The notes under the pieces are model-generated. The model was not told the DNA's origin and did not search any database. It saw nothing but the letters and a program-made list of their open reading frames with translations. From the NCBI GenBank assembly GCA_027186245.1, contig CP114482.1:4097001-4161000 (forward strand): 64,000 nt of DNA. The letters are read 5' to 3'. The DNA is from Coriaria nepalensis (lineage: Eukaryota; Streptophyta; Magnoliopsida; Cucurbitales; Coriariaceae). A program made the position numbers and the translations under genes. This document shows positions 33,513 to 45,900 of this stretch, piece after piece (positions within the stretch are counted from its first letter, which is position 1; every line of letters begins with the position of its first letter).

Positions 33513-36145
33513 GAATTATCCAAATTAATGTGAAGTAATAAAATGTTCAATTTTTTTAGTTCCATGTGAACCTTTAACTATTAGGATTTTATAAAAATGT
33601 TAAGGCTTTTATGCTATTTTCTCTGGGATCAAACATTTTTTGTTCCAAATATAATGTTGAGAAATTGGATAATGATAGAAAGATCCAAACTTAATGTGAA
33701 GTAATGAAAGATTCAACTACTTGTATTTCATATAAATGTTGGAAATTTATGTTCTTTTGTATGAAATATAACATTCGGTTCCAAATATAATAATTGAAAA
33801 CTTAAGACATCGGGCAATAGGGTGAAGGGAACATAAACATTTTTTTACCTGATTTTCCAATGTCTTTAAAAACTTAAGATATCAGGAAAACATGTAAAAA
33901 AAACAAAAATTTTGTTTTACTCAATTTATCGATGTGTTTGAAAATTTAAGACATCAAGAAATTGGGTAAAAGAAATGAAAACTTTTTTTTACCCGATTTC
34001 TCATCTTAAGTTTTGAATGACATTGAAAAATCGAGAAAATAGAAACAAAACTCTTAAGAGTTTATGTGTATACAAAACAATACCCATATCAAAAATACTA
34101 TAAACAGGAAAAAAAAAAACTATAAGAGGTCACTTATAAACATAACAATACCTAAAATGAAAACACTTGTAAACATATTCAATAACTCAATTTATCAGAC
34201 CATCAAACAACCAGCATTCCAAATAAAAACACTATAAACAGATTCTGTAGCCCAATCATCATACTATATATTCTACCTTTCAAATCCAAAGTATATTTTA
34301 TAAAATAAAAAATAATATTAATACCTAACAAAGGTCTAAATATCATTGATAAATATTAATAGCAATAAGTGATCAGAGTAACGACATATTATCATAATTG
34401 ACATGTGCATGTTCAGTACCTATATAGTGGTACTCCATGTACTTGACTATATGGTGGTACCCACCTTTCTTTGTGTGATTTTCTAGCAAGCCTTTCACTA
34501 CCTTTAATACATATCTTCCGCGAGGATGGATGTAAGAGCATGAGGAATTGCATCATCTGCCGCATGAAACTACAAGCACAAACATACATCAAAATGCTAA
34601 TGAGATATCGAAAAATAGGAAACTAAGACTCACACATCACAAATTAGAAATCTAACTCACTTCATCATCAAATTCCAACAAATTTCAGGAAAGTCATCAT
34701 CAAATAAAATCCTAACTATAGAAATCATCCACAAAGTTACAATACCTTATATTTGCAAGATATCCGGAATTAAGACTCACACATCACAAATCAAAATCTA
34801 ACTAATTTCATCATCCAAACTAAGATATTTCCGTAATATTATCATTAAAAAGATCTAATTATATAGAAACTATCCACAATTCAGTAACAATACCTCACAC
34901 TAATGAGACATCGAGAAATCACGAAAAAAAAACTAACACATCACAAATCAAAATCCAACTAATTTCATAATTGTAAATGACACTTTTAAGTTGTTTGGGT
35001 AAGATACTAAAATAAATTTTAGAACAATCTAAAATTATACAAATCCAATTTTAGCTATTTGTAATATAAGTAGTTTCATATTGCATCTTCATTTTCAACA
35101 AGACATAAAATAATTTTAACTCTAAGAAACCATAACTCTTTCACGCATTTCATCCAACACCTTCCAACTATTGACTATATATATATACTAAGCAATAAGG
35201 TTTTTACTATGGAATTGTCATCAAACCTAATTTTAATTATTTTTCAATATATTTTTTCCCTGACACCATATTATTAAGATATGAACAAGCTCTTAGAATC
35301 GATAGGAATTATATCAACAAGGAGTTTATAAAAGAAACTGTGCTTAGGATGGAAGAAAATGTGAATTTGTTAATAGAAGAAAAGTGAAATGGATAGACCT
35401 GTGCCAACAAATTACAAGGACTTTCATTTATTATTTTAGGAACATATTTCTAATGTTTTGGGTTATTCGCAACTGCTTTCAATAACTTTACATTTTGCTG
35501 TTACTTCTCTCCATTTTTCATATAAAAAAGCTTCCTAACTAGTTTGAAATTAAAAGTTGAAGAGGAACGAAGAAGATGAAGAGATTCTAAGAAAATAAAA
35601 TCAGGGGTGGTTTTTGTTTTTTGCATTGATTACTGTTCACCATAGAGGGAAGGAGGGAAGAAGACGAAGTAGAAAAATAATGTCCAGTTTTTGACCTTTT
35701 TATTTCAAATTTTAATAAAGATAAAAATATCATACATTATTTTATTTTTAATATTTTAAAATTCTAAAATAAAAAGATGATAATAGGGCAAATATTTTTC
35801 TTCATAATACTGATTGGACCATTAAAACCTTTTCAATTGGGTGAATGATCCAAATTCTATTTTTATAATTTTAAAAATATTAAATAAATTTTAAACGATA
35901 TATATATATAATTAATTAATTTATCCTTAAAAAAAAAAAAAAAAAACCAAGAGAAAAGTAATTAATAAAATTTTCCCTTACCTTATTAAAGTGGCAGTAC
36001 GTGCATATCTTTATTATTTTATTATTTTTTGAATCATCGTCCGCGCTCTCGCTTCAACGAAATCCAACCTCCTCAGAAGATAAAAAAAAGCACCGGACAG
36101 AGAAAGCTAACACAAGAAAAAACCCAATCAAATCAAACCGATCCC
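33513..36145. other. Intergenic DNA with fold-back and tandem repeats
   Basis: No gene. 33640-33730 is the insertion-free relative of the site occupied by the long LTR. 33780-34040 contains alternating complementary units (AACTTAAGACATC-GG and CC-GATTTTCCAATGTCTT). 34590-34975 carries a roughly 150-base tandem repeat. 35860-35946 has TA and poly-A runs. Confidence 0.55.
34590..34975. repeat. About 150-bp tandem repeat, 2.6 copies
   Basis: The core CACATCACAAAT recurs at 34633, 34780 and 34937, with matching sequence around each (CAAAATC-AACTAATTTCATCAT after it, GAGA-ATCGA-AAAT before it). Units are diverged by substitutions and small gaps. No coding potential. Confidence 0.75.
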
Positions 36146-37165
36146 ATGGCCTGCATTTCCTCTATACTCTTTAGAAAAGATTTGAAGCGAGAACTCATGC
36201 TCAACAATGGCGTCGAGTACTTCAACCACGTCGTCTCTCTCACTTCGAGCACTTATGAAGTTCTCAATCTGGAAAACACAGAGAGCAAAACATCGCACAA
36301 ATCGCCGCTTAGAGAATAACCAGAAATCATCAACGCATGAGAGCTAATGGAAGATCTAGAAGAAGCAATAACCCTTTCTAACCAACCCAGAAAAAGCCCT
36401 AAAATCCGAACCCCACTAAAGTTTCTGAATCATATCGTCTCTCCTGCAAAATCGAAGATATCCTCAGGGAAAGAAAACAGAAGAAGAGTTAACGGGTCAG
36501 GCCGGGCCAGTCTCAACCCACCGGAGAATTCAACAAAACCGGGGTTGAAATTGAACTACCCAGTGAAAAGCGATGCCGGATTTTCTACTAGAAGGAGTTT
36601 GAGAGCTCTCTGTTTGATCCAGAGCTTGTGGCTTCATACGAGAGAGAGTTGTCACAAATCAAAATGTTTGAAAAAACGACGTCACCCAGGAGGAGAAAAT
36701 GCTGAAGTTATATGTACAACTACCTTGAGAGGGATAAGGAAGACATATGAAGACTGCAGTAGGGTTCGATCGCTCGTCGAATCGCGTGGTATCGAGGTGT
36801 TGGAGAGGGCGTGTCTATGGATTCAGGGTTTAAGGAAGAGCTAAGAGGATTAATGAGTAGAAAGGAGGTGAAAGTTCGGGTTTTGTTCATGAAGGGGAGG
36901 GTAATAATTGAGGGGGCAGAACAGGTATTGAAATTGGAAGAGGAAGGAAAATTAGGAGTTTTGTTTTAGGGGGTTAAGAGGAGGGGTCAGTGGAGGAGGA
37001 GGAGGGTGTGAAGGGTGTGGAGGGTGTGGAGGGGTGAGGTTTATGATATGTAGGCATTGTAATGGGAGTTGTAAAGTTTTGGATGAGTTAGAGAAGAAAA
37101 TGGTCAAGTGATGTGCTTGTAATGAGAATGGGTTGGTTCAATGCCCTTTTTGTTCTTGTTTTTAG
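36146..37165 (+). pseudogene. Glutaredoxin-like cysteine-rich protein, pseudogene
   Basis: Clear similarity to the plant family typified by Arabidopsis At5g39865 and At3g57070, with a glutaredoxin-like domain and a C-terminal Cys-rich zinc-binding-like domain. Order: N-terminus MACISSILFRKD at 36146; ELMEDLEE near 36341; FDPELVASYERELSQIK near 36612; GGENAEVICTTTLRGIRKTYEDC near 36691; SGFKEELRGLMSRKEVKVRVLFMKGR near 36822; and a C-rich tail (CEGCGGCGGVRF, CRHCNGSCKVLDE, CNENGLVQCPFCSC) to the stop at 37165. Lesions: TAA at 36317, TGA at 36338 (a Trp position), frame changes near 36600, 36680 and 36806, TAG near 36967 and TGA near 37109. Intronless, as in the family. Not functional as read; sequencing error is unlikely for so many lesions. 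Confidence 0.85.
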
Positions 37166-37514
37166 CTTGTTTGAGGATTTTGGAGGCGGGTTTATGATAA
37201 TTTGATGATATCTTGTTGTTGTTCAATGTTAGATTTGGAGAAGGTGCTAAAAGGTGGGTTTTAGGCCCTTTGTTTTTATAAGTTGTATGGTGAGATGTGT
37301 GTTGATGATGCAGATATCTGTGTTTGTTTATCAAAATCACAGCAAGTTGTACTTTATCATGCATAATTTGTTAAAAGCATGTGGGAATATTGCAATTTTG
37401 TTATGCATTCCCGGGTCTTAAAATTCTTTATATCGTGAACTAATTCTTTATGCATTGGGATAATTTGAACTCGAGGAAGTAATTTAATTCCAACTTATTT
37501 GTCGAAAATGAAAG
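37166..37514. other. Spacer between the pseudogene and the gypsy element
   Basis: No gene. It includes the former 3' flank of the glutaredoxin-like pseudogene. The five bases at its end, GAAAG (37510-37514), are the target duplication of the next element. Confidence 0.6.
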
Positions 37515-37885
37515 TGATGCAAATGGGTCAAGGGGGTAGCACACGTGATTAAGTATGTGCTGGTACGCGTATTTGTTGCACGGGTAATTTTGTTATTAGT
37601 TTCAATTATGAATAGTTAGACTAGTTCAGGTCTGTTAAGATTAATAAAATCTAGTAGATTTCTTTTGATAGTCTATTAGTTTGTTTAGATTTCATTTTAT
37701 TAGTTGTTTGGAAGCAGCTTGCTTTCTAGTGCTATTTAGCTACGTTTGAAGGAAATAAAGAGTAAGTAATTTTTTTGAAGTTAATTCATCCTTAATTTGG
37801 AGAGATTCCAAAACAATTCGGAAGAGAGTTCCGAGATCTCTATCGCGAATCAACGAGAGGTTGATTCCGAGAGGTTTCGTCATCA
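37515..37885 (+). repeat. 5' LTR of the gypsy element
   Basis: Starts TGATGCAAATGGGTCAAGG and ends TTTCGTCATCA. Aligns with 42558-42926 throughout. A two-base gap near 37655 and scattered transitions separate the copies. Confidence 0.95.
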
Positions 37886-37887
37886 TT

Positions 37888-37901
37888 TTGGTATTAGAGC
37901 C
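37888..37901 (+). other. Primer-binding site of the gypsy element
   Basis: TTGGTATTAGAGCC follows the LTR after a few bases; it corresponds to TTGGTATCAGAGCC with one transition. Confidence 0.75.
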
Positions 37902-37956
37902 AGGTTCGATTTGTGCGTCTCTTATGCCCACTCGAAGCGGACAAAAATATACCATC

Positions 37957-39180
37957 ATGGACCCAAACCTAAATAATCACTCTCATCCCGAAAATACCAA
38001 CAATGGGGCTGCGAATTTCCAATAGCAAATCAACAATATGACCCAATCAGTGACTCAGGCACTTGAAGCTATAACTCGGCGCCTGGATTTGATGGAGATG
38101 AGACGAGCTCGCGAGGGAATACGAGGGCTAAGAAGGGGTAGAGGGGGTCAACGACGAGACGAATGGCTGGATGCGAGTAGTGGGGACGAAGATGAGGCGG
38201 AGACGCGAATGGGCGATGTTATGAGGGAGAGGGGAAACGACAATCATGGGCATAATTTTCGCCCTGATCATTTTGATGAGCTCACAAAGAGGATGAAGGT
38301 AGATGTTCCCAATTTCCTTGGAAAGCTGGAACCCAGTGCCTTCTAGGACTGGATAGTGGCGTTAGAGGACTATTTTGACTGGTTCTCGGTGTCGGAAGAC
38401 AGAAAGGTTCGGTATGTTAAAATGAAGCTCAAAGGTCACGCTCGAGCATGATGAAGCAATGTGGAAGAAAATATGCGGCGAATGCAACAACTGGCCATTT
38501 CCGATTGGGAAGAAGTGAAGGGCCGACTTAAGGAGAAATTTCTACCAATTGACTACGACCAAACTATGCACGAGGAGATGTTGTTGTGGAAGCAAGGGTC
38601 GGCTACAGTAGACCATTATACTGATCATTTTCATGAGATAACCGTCCGTAGTAAGGTGAGAGAAACGGAGCAGCAAACATTGGCTCGTTATTGTGCTGGG
38701 TTGTGGAGTGATATCCAGCGCGGGCTGCTAACAGCTCATGTCCTTGAGGTGGATGAAGCATATCAGTTTGCTTTGAGGTTGGAGAGACAGTTAGGGTCAT
38801 CAATCGAGAGACCGATTCCGACCACGGGATCAAAGCCCTCATAATGGCCAAATGCTTCTCCTTGGAGGCAACCGGTACTGAGCGATTCTTTGAAGGTCGT
38901 AGCGTCAAGAGACGCAAAGGGTAAGGGAAAACTATTTAGTGAGGGCCCACAATGCTACAAATGCAAGGGGTTCGGTCATTTTGCAGTGGTTTGTCCCACA
39001 AGGGACCAAAAGTTAGCTTTCATTTGTGAAAATGATCTGATATTGATAAACTATGTGAAAGAAGAAGCTTGTGATGATGGTGATGTTGAGATGGATGAAG
39101 ACAGATTAGAAGCCGTCAATTTTCCCAGTTGTGTCATGCATCAAGTGTTATTAGGGTACAAAACTTGGGGTGGATCCTAA
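37957..39180 (+). pseudogene. Gypsy gag with CCHC knuckle
   Basis: Starts at ATG 37957 (MDPNLNNHSHPEN). A TAG at 38023, TAG at 38344, a pair of stops near 38449 and a TAA at 38842 break one otherwise continuous frame. Landmarks: a coiled region (TQALEAITRRLDLMEMRRAR), FDELTKRMKVDVPNFLGKL, DWIVALEDYFDWF, the gag core WEEVKGRLKEKFLPIDYDQT and YTDHFHEITVRSKV-ETEQQ, and the zinc knuckle CYKCKGFGHFAVVC (CX2CX4HX4C) at 38953-38994. Gag packages the RNA into particles. Confidence 0.92.
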
Positions 39181-39560
39181 CCGCCATGAGTGGAAGCGCA
39201 ATAATATATTCCACACTCGCTTTGAGCATGGTGGTCGAGCACTAAATGTGATTATTGACAATGGGAGTGGGATGAATGTCATCTCCGATGATGTGGTAAA
39301 GCGATTGGGCTTAGAACGAGAAATTCATCTGACACCATATTGCATCAGTTGGGTTAACGACTCAAGCTCCGCTCCGGTCCAGTTTCGTTGTTTAGTAAAG
39401 TTCTCATTGGGGTCAAAGTATCAAGATGAAGTGTGGTGCGATATAATCCCGATGACGGTATGTCATATGTTATTGGGGAGACCGTGGTTATATGATCGAC
39501 GAGTTTCTTGTGATGGGTTTGAGAATACATATTTTACAAATGCTTGAGCCATTGCAAGTT
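39170..39560 (+). pseudogene. Gypsy protease
   Basis: Lies in a different frame from gag after a shift near 39170. Contains LNVIIDNGSGMNVIS, the retropepsin active-site region with D-N-G in place of D-S/T-G, then CHMLLGRPWLYDRR, the typical ILGRPW flap-side motif. It ends in a stop at 39547, about 290 bases before RT begins. Confidence 0.88.
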
Positions 39561-39639
39561 GCTGGGTTTGAGAGGCAGAAGAAAGAAGCAGATCATGTCT
39601 TGACGCTCAAAGAATTTAATCGCTCAACAAAAGAAGCTG

Positions 39640-41175
39640 GGGTCATATTATTTTTGGTGGGCCGTGAATCAAAACCCGACGATGGATATTTTACCCATGG
39701 AGCTTACTGGTCTTTTAAGTGACTATAATGATTTGATGCCAGAGGAACTACTGCATCGCTTGTCACCGATGAGGCAAATCTAACACGCCATAGATTTGGT
39801 ACTGGGGTCAACCTTGCCCAACCTTCCTCATTACAGTATGAGTCCGACTGAACATGAGGAACTCCAACGACAAGTGCATGAGTTATTGAATAGGGGATTT
39901 ATCCAAGAAAGTCTTAGCCCGTGCGCTGTGCCGGCTTTGCTCATGCCAAAAAAAGATGGGAGTTGGCATATGTGTGTCGACAATAGAGCCGTTAATAAAA
40001 TTACAGTCAAATATAGATTCCCTATTCCTAGACTTGATGACATGCTCGACTTGTTGGTGCCGTGGTGTTTACAAAGCTGGATTTACGAAGCGGATACCAT
40101 CAAATTCGCCTTCGACCTGGTGATGAATGGAAGACTGCCTTCAAGACAAAGGACGATCTCTATGAGTGGATGGTGATGCCTTTCGGGTTGACTAATGCAC
40201 CCAGCACGTTTATGCGTGTTATGATAGAAACTTTGAAGCCATTATTGGGGAGGTTCGTTGTTGTCTACTTTGATGACATATTAATACATAGTAATTGCAA
40301 GGAGGTCCACATTGCTCATGTTAAGCAGGTGCTTGATATCTTGAGGGATGAACATTTATTCATTAATAGGAGCAAGTGCTCTTTCATGAAGTCAGAAGCT
40401 TACTTTCTTGGGTTTACTATGTCTAGCAAGGGGGTTGAGGTAGATCCAGCAAAGGTCCAAGCAGTATGTGATTGGCCCACGCCTAATTCATTTTTTGATG
40501 TGCGTAGTTTCCATGGCTTTGCAACGTTTTACCGGTGGTTCATCCAGGGATTTAATATGATTATGTCACCGATTACGGAATGCCTCAAGTCTAAGGTGTT
40601 TGTATGGACTGCTGCAGCTGAGGGGGCATTTCTCGAGGTTAAGGATCGGATGACCCGAGCTCCTATTCTTCGCCTCCCAGATTTTTCAAAGGTTTTTGAG
40701 GTATCTTGTGACGCCTCTCATGTCGGGATCGGTGGCGTGCTCAGCCAAGAGGGGCACCCCATCGCTTTCTTCAGTGAAAAGCTGAATGAGTCTAGGCGTA
40801 AGTATTCTGCATATGACATGGAGTCTTACACGCTAGTGCAAATGCTTAAGCATTGGCGTCCTTACTTAATCCATAAGGAATTTGTTCTCTTTACTGATCA
40901 TGACTCTCTCAAGCACTTACATTCTCAAAGTCGACTAAATGCAAAACATGCTCGTTGGTTTGATTACTTGCAGCAGTTTGATTTTAGTATCCGACACAAA
41001 GCGGGGAAGGAGAACAAGGTTGCTGATGCCCTTAGCCGCCGACTTCACTTGTTGTTCATATCCTCTATTAGTTTTGTGGGTTTTGATGTTATTAAAACTA
41101 AGTATGCCGGGGATCCTGATTTTGGAAAGGTTTGGGCAGATATTCACCACAACTCAGGCAAATCAAGTCCTTAGT
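39640..41175 (+). pseudogene. Gypsy reverse transcriptase and RNase H
   Basis: RT starts with [45 protein letters not shown] and [14 protein letters not shown]; a frame change at about 40050 follows, then [38 protein letters not shown] and the active site [12 protein letters not shown] (YFDD, both aspartates kept). RNase H follows with [45 protein letters not shown] and [12 protein letters not shown]. The 370-codon frame at 40062-41174 is the longest in the window. It lacks only the join to the upstream RT part. Confidence 0.95.
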
Positions 41176-41965
41176 ACATTGTTCGCGATGGTTTTCTCTT
41201 ACGGGGCGCCCAAGTGTATATTCCGACGGGTTCTATGAGGGAATTTATTATCAGCGAACTGCATGGTGGGGGCCTCGCGGGGCATTTCGGATACGACAAA
41301 ACGTTTGCTCTAGTTAGTGACCGCTTCTATTGGCCACGATTACGAAAATAGGTCGTTACCAGTATTGATCGGTGTTGCACATGTCAGGTTAATAAAGGGG
41401 TAAAGCAGAGTACCAGATTATATTCGCTGCTTCCAGTTCCCACGCGTTCATAGACGGATCTGAGCATGGATTTTGTCTTGGGGCTTCCTAAAACTATTTG
41501 CAGTAATGACTCTGTTATGGTTGTTGTCGATCGTTTTTCGAAGATGGCTCATTTTTTGCCTTGTCATCGAACAATGGATACTTCCCGTGTTGCGACTCTC
41601 TTTTTAAAAGAGGTTGTACGCCTACATGGAGTACTATTTACGATCATGTCTGATCGTGATGTTAAATTTATGAATTATTTTTGGAAAACGTTGTGGGCTA
41701 AGATGAGCACGAAACTATTGTTTTCGAGTGCTTTTCATCCGCAAACCGATGGGCAAACCAAAGTAACTAACCGCAATTTTAGGTAACTTTGTTGTCTTGT
41801 GCAGGACCATATTGCAAGTTGGGATCTGATTCTCCCTCAAGCAGAATTTGCTTTCAACAACTCGGTAAATCGGAGCACAGGTTGTACTCCATTTGAAGTC
41901 GTTCATGGTTTCCAACCGCGGACGCCACTGAATGTCAGTTCATTACCTTTCTCACACACACATCA
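41176..41965 (+). pseudogene. Gypsy integrase core
   Basis: Zinc-binding part at about 41255-41400 (LHGGGLAGHFGYDKT, H..H, then CCTCQVNKG). Core: [13 protein letters not shown] (first Asp), [39 protein letters not shown] (second Asp) and [18 protein letters not shown], where the final Glu of the DDE triad is replaced by Lys (TEVTNR expected). A stop lies at about 41350 and a frame change near 41785. Integrase inserts the cDNA into the chromosome; this copy would be inactive. Confidence 0.9.
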
Positions 41966-42557
41966 GTGAAGCAGCGTTGGATTTTTCCAAATACATGACC
42001 GATATGCACTATGAAGTTGGACAAAGAACTGCCATCCAGAATGATGGATATACTGCTCGGGTCAACCACACAAAGAGGGACAAGCAATTTAATGTGGGGG
42101 ACGAGGTGCTCATTCGTCTAGGGCTGGAGCGGTTTTCTCCTGGCAGTTACACTAAGTTACATGCTCGCCGGGTTAGTCCTTTCAAAATATTAAAACGGGT
42201 GGGGCCTAATGCGTATGTGATTGAGTTACCACGCGACTACCAAATTAGGCCGATTTTCAATACAGTAGACTTGACTGAATTTCGGGGTGACACTACTCCT
42301 ACGTCACGGGACGACATGCCCATTCGAGTTCCAATAGTTTCTGGTCCACGCAATGAAGGTGCTGCCTTTACCGCTCATCAGTTTGTCTCAACACGTCGTG
42401 GGGGTTACTACAAATTTATTCTACGCTGGAAAAACAAGCTGCTGTCTGATTCGGTGTAGGTGCAGGCAGCGGAGGCACGACGTTTAGCCCCGACGGAATT
42501 TGATGACTACGTTGGCCGAGACTTGCCGGAGGCAAGTTCTTCCGAGGGCGCGGAAGT
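41932..42557 (+). pseudogene. Gypsy integrase C-terminus and chromodomain-like tail
   Basis: Continues in another frame: ALDFSKYMTDMHYEV, FNVGDEVLIRLGLERFSPGSYTKLHARRVSPFKILKRVGPNAYVIELP (the GPY/F-type module), then a tail with GGYYKFILRWKNKLLSDSV at 42400-42457 that resembles the --Y-FLVRWKG-P-SD-TW element of chromodomain-type tails, ending with a stop at 42459. The residual frame runs on to a purine-poor stretch before the 3' LTR. Confidence 0.85.
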
Positions 42558-42926
42558 TGATGCAAATGGGTCAAGGGGGTAGCGCACATGATTAAGTATG
42601 TGTTGGTACGCATATTTGTTGCACGGGTAATTTTGTCATTAGTTTCAATTATGAATAGTCAGACTAGTTCAGGTCTGTTAGGATTAGTAAAATCTAAGAT
42701 TTCTTTTGATAATCTATTAGTTTGTTTAGATTTCATTTTATTAGTTGTTTGGAAGCAGCTTGCTTTCTAGTGCTATTTAGCTACATTCAAAGGAAATAAA
42801 GAGTAGGTCATTTTTTTGAAGTTAATTCATCCTTAATTTGGAGAGATTCCAAAACAATTCGGAAGAGAGTTCTGAGATCCCTATCGCAAATCAACGAGAG
42901 GTTGATTTCAAGAGGTTACATCATCA
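42558..42926 (+). repeat. 3' LTR of the gypsy element
   Basis: Starts TGATGCAAATGGGTCAAGG, ends TTACATCATCA, followed by GAAAG. The old target sequence continues with TCTTGCCGTATG, contiguous with the left flank before insertion. Confidence 0.95.
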
Positions 42927-42931
42927 GAAAG

Positions 42932-45900
42932 TCTTGCCGTATGAGAATGTGTCGATGGTTGCGTTACTTAGCCAAAATTGTCAAACTTGGAATGTTACAT
43001 GGATCACGATCAACAACAAAAGATAAGTGCAGTTTCTGATGGGTTTAAACGCTTCTTATGGAGCCATCCGCAGTAAAATATTAATGATGAATCTCTAGCC
43101 TCCTCTGATCAAGCTTATGATATTATGATTACTCAAGTTATCGAGTGAAGACAGAGTAAGATTTATAAAAGAATCACACATGATTAAGGAAATCCGAAAT
43201 TCAAGTAATTTAAGAGACATATAAACACATCATTCCATTATGTTATTTGGGCATGTGTTGAAGCCCGATACCCAATTGTGGTCCATACTTACCTATCGGG
43301 TTATGGACTTATGGGTATGTGTGCCTTTGATCAATCCGATTACATCGAAGTCCTTACCTTTTGTGCTTGAGCCATTCGTTTCCTCTCTGTCTCTCACTCA
43401 TGAGCGATTAGGGTTTTTGCCGTCTAGGTTTTCTTCCTCTATCTTGCTATGCTTTCTGATTGTTCAAATGGTCCTGGAAGTCATGATTCTTTTGATATGG
43501 TAATTAGTTCGTATATGCAGAAAGTCTTAGAGTTTTTGATGTTGTCTTAGATCTGATAAATTGGTTTATATATAAGGGTGTGATATTGAATTAGTGGTGT
43601 AATCATTATATGATATAGTATATAAAGGTCCAACTATATATTGGCGTTCAAGTTGTTTGATTTGATTATGATTCTGTAATGTGAACCATTCTAATTTATA
43701 TTATTTTTTATTTTTTATTTGCTTTTATCATTCTGTGCTAAATTAAACAAAAAATTCTCTAATTGAATGATTAATTGAACAGGAAATTAGGTTAAAGTCA
43801 TAACACATTATTAAGGAAAATTTAGTTCTTCGTGATGTTAATATACAAAAAGGTTAATTCACTTTTTAGATCATATAATTAATGTATTTTTAGCTAAAAT
43901 AAAATCTTTTTGTCACTCTGATAATTTTTAAAATAATTGATGTTAATATGATAAAATTTTTAATACGTGACACTTATAAATCTATAATTTTGATAATTCT
44001 ATATTAAGAATAAAAAATAAAAAATAAAAAATAAAAAATAAAAATTTAATTTAAATTAATTATTTTCTTTATAATTTATCTCAAATCTTGTTTGTAATTT
44101 TTATTTTTCGTTCTTATTTTATTTATTCTCTTTTAACCCAAACACAAATGTGAGATTAAACCTCCATTAATGGAGGTCGAGCTTGGGACCTTTATTAATG
44201 AGGGCCCAAGCTCATATATAAAATGGAGATCCCTATTAATAGATCTTGAGCCCGATCTGAGCCCATTAATGAAGATTTGAGTTAAGATTTATATTTAATA
44301 AAAATGGAAAAAATAAAATAATAATAAAAAATAAGAATTATAAAATTATTAAAAAAAAATTATTAATTTAGGATAAATTTATAATTAAAAATTTTTATTA
44401 TTAACATTATAATATTAAAATTAGGAATTTATGTATATCATAATTAGCATAATATGTTAATATTAATTATTTAAATTATATTAAAATATATATAAATAAA
44501 TTTATATAAAAATAAAATAAAAATACATATATAAAATTATATTATTATAATACTCATCCATGATACATCAATTGTCATCATCAAGGTCCACTAGGATTTG
44601 GTACGAAATTATGCACAACTTTAGTTTCTTCCTTTAGCTTTTTTCCTTATTATATTTCCCTTTTTTCCTTTGCCAGCTTAAAAGCAAATAATAATTGTAG
44701 TGAAAAGAACCTGTTGCCCAATCAAAATTTTTTTTTTTTTTTTTTAAATCTAAAAATGATGCTCAGTTAATGAAGCGTTAAAAAGAAATCAGCTACAGTG
44801 CAACACAGTACCATAAACATGAAAATCGTAGTTTGAAATCCAGAAAGCAGATGTGCTTCTTCAATTTGGCATTTTCTTACCCCTAAAAAAATTAAGTTTC
44901 AAAGAAATGCTGTTGATAAATAAGTTTGTCTGTCATCTACATAACCTATCGAATATCTTCAAAAAAAAAAAAAAAAAAAAAGAATTAATACGTGAGCATT
45001 TTCCGACTTTAAAATATTTTAATAAAAATATAAAATAACATAGATCTTTATTAAAATATTGTAACTCTTAATAGAATTAATTTCAATATATATATATATA
45101 TATATATATTAAATATCTCAAAATATTTTTTAAAATATTCATTTTATAAATTATATTTTCGCCTATGTATATTCTAATTTTCTTCTGATGAGTCGGATGC
45201 CTTAATGGTGTAATTTTATTTTTAAATTTTCTTACAAAATAAAAAAAAAGGTATTATAAATTAGAAATTCAGTAATTATATAATATTATTTATATATATA
45301 AAAAATAGATGACTTATAGCTAATATATATCTTCATATCCTTTTATATATTTCGGGGCTTGGAGATGTTATCATCAGTATATATCTTTAACTATTGTGTT
45401 AGCGATCTCTCTAACATGATAAAGTTAATTATCTCTTTTATGGAATCCGACCTAACTAACTATCTCTCAAATCATCGATCTCTTTAGTAGGATCTGCCTT
45501 AAACTGGCAATAACTCATTGCAATATTACACTTAAACTTTGTTATATCACACTAACATAATAATAATCCCCTTTTACATTTAGTATAAACACTAATGCAC
45601 TAGCCATAATTTTAGCATGTTCTTAACCAACATGCTATATATAACATTGATACTAGCATTAACCTTAACTTTAGCATATTAAGCAAACTCATACTATCAT
45701 CAAATTAACATATTATATAACAATTATATTATTCCCAAATTATTATTATAACAACCATTCTAATAATTCTAACATCACAATAATAAATAATTAAATAATA
45801 TATTTATATGATAATGAGACTATATTATTACAACAATAAATAATTAAATAATATCCTTATATTATAATATCTCCAATGAGACAATATTTACAGTATCGAT

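Larger units (their letters stand above)
37515..42926 (+). mobile_element. Near full-length Ty3/gypsy retrotransposon
   Basis: A 5412-base element with LTRs of 371 and 369 bases, perfect target duplication GAAAG (37510-37514 and 42927-42931), primer-binding site, gag, protease, RT, RNase H, integrase and a chromodomain-like tail in gypsy order. LTRs differ by roughly 5% by eye, mostly transitions, so this is one of the younger insertions here. The coding region has several stops and at least four frame changes, so it is inactive. The integrase after RNase H, and the tail, suggest a chromovirus-like lineage. Confidence 0.95.

Noticed and set aside
43240..43503. 87-codon frame as a membrane protein
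   Set aside because: Its upstream half appears to be untranslated leader-type sequence; only a short possible exon at 43448 is kept, at low confidence.
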